Shown here piece by piece: positions 5,429 to 5,526 of a stretch of 5,526 nt of DNA. This DNA is from Pseudomonadota bacterium (GTDB lineage: Bacteria > Desulfobacterota > Desulfobaccia > Desulfobaccales > 0-14-0-80-60-11): positions 1-5,526 of the forward strand of contig JAHIKF010000343.1 of NCBI GenBank assembly GCA_018897875.1. The letters are read 5' to 3'. The notes under the pieces are model-generated. The model did not search any database and had not been told where the DNA came from. It was given only the letters and a program-made list of their open reading frames with translations. Made by a program: the position numbers and the translations under genes. Positions within the stretch are counted from its first letter, which is position 1; each line of letters opens with the position of its first letter.

Positions 5429-5459
5429 AAAAAATGGAAGAGTCGGCGCTGCCTGTTCC
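5429..5459 (-). terminator. Weak candidate minus-strand terminator
   Basis: On the minus strand GGAA (5456-5459) and GGC (5451-5453) pair with TTCC (5436-5439) and GCC (5445-5447) around an AGC loop, with an internal loop between, followed by A and six T residues (A run 5429-5434). It could end a gene entering from the right edge of the window, but the stem is short and interrupted. Confidence 0.25.
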
Positions 5460-5526
5460 TGGATAATTCCGCACCTGTGCCCTCATACCCGGGGCTTGCC
5501 CCAGATCTCCAGGACCGAGAGCTGCA

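Noticed and set aside
5483..5526. Possible minus-strand C-terminus QLSVLEIWGKPRV entering from the right edge
   Set aside because: Thirteen residues are too few to support a gene; a weak candidate terminator downstream is the only other hint.

Overview
The window is bacterial and gene-dense. It carries two DNA-replication/repair genes, polA (minus strand) and ssb (plus strand), and a minus-strand pair of alanine-zipper (OprI/Lpp-like) lipoprotein genes downstream of polA. A 51-residue membrane protein gene, too short for most gene callers, and a transposase remnant at the left edge complete the set. The envelope lipoproteins imply a Gram-negative organism. The GC-rich coding sequence and the style of PolA, SSB and lipoproteins suggest a Desulfobacterota/deltaproteobacterial relative (for example Syntrophobacteria or Desulfobaccia). 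That placement is inferred from protein character, not from a database search.

Left to right: (1) 1-400 holds the decayed C-terminal end of a plus-strand transposase, then AT-rich sequence without genes. (2) 401-1280 is a complete minus-strand unit: a near-consensus sigma70 promoter (1252-1280), lipoprotein gene A (910-1203), lipoprotein gene B (494-850) and a strong intrinsic terminator (401-447). (3) 1455-4163 is polA, driven by a near-consensus promoter (4183-4211) that lies inside the 5' extension a naive ORF call would add. This fixes the start at ATG 4163 and a 902-residue protein. Its 5' nuclease and polymerase domains are intact, but the 3'-5' exonuclease domain has lost its catalytic acids. 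An 8+8 bp palindrome sits in the coding sequence just before the first lost motif. (4) 4164-4472 separates polA from the plus-strand genes and holds a perfect 12-bp palindrome upstream of the polA promoter. (5) 4473-4628 encodes the small membrane protein behind an AGGAGG ribosome-binding site. (6) 4629-4868 is a 240-bp leader before ssb with four consecutive predicted hairpins. (7) 4869-5243 is ssb, and 5244-5526 holds inverted repeats and candidate terminators but no gene I can support.

PolA and SSB both act in DNA replication and repair (gap filling, Okazaki fragment processing, single-strand protection). Nothing shows the lipoprotein unit is functionally tied to them. It has its own promoter and terminator, although no clear terminator separates polA from it, so read-through is possible. 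I found no CRISPR array, tRNA, rRNA or recognisable defence system. The points most worth a second look are the proofreading-dead PolA with its embedded palindrome, the diverged lipoprotein pair, the structured ssb leader and the small membrane protein.
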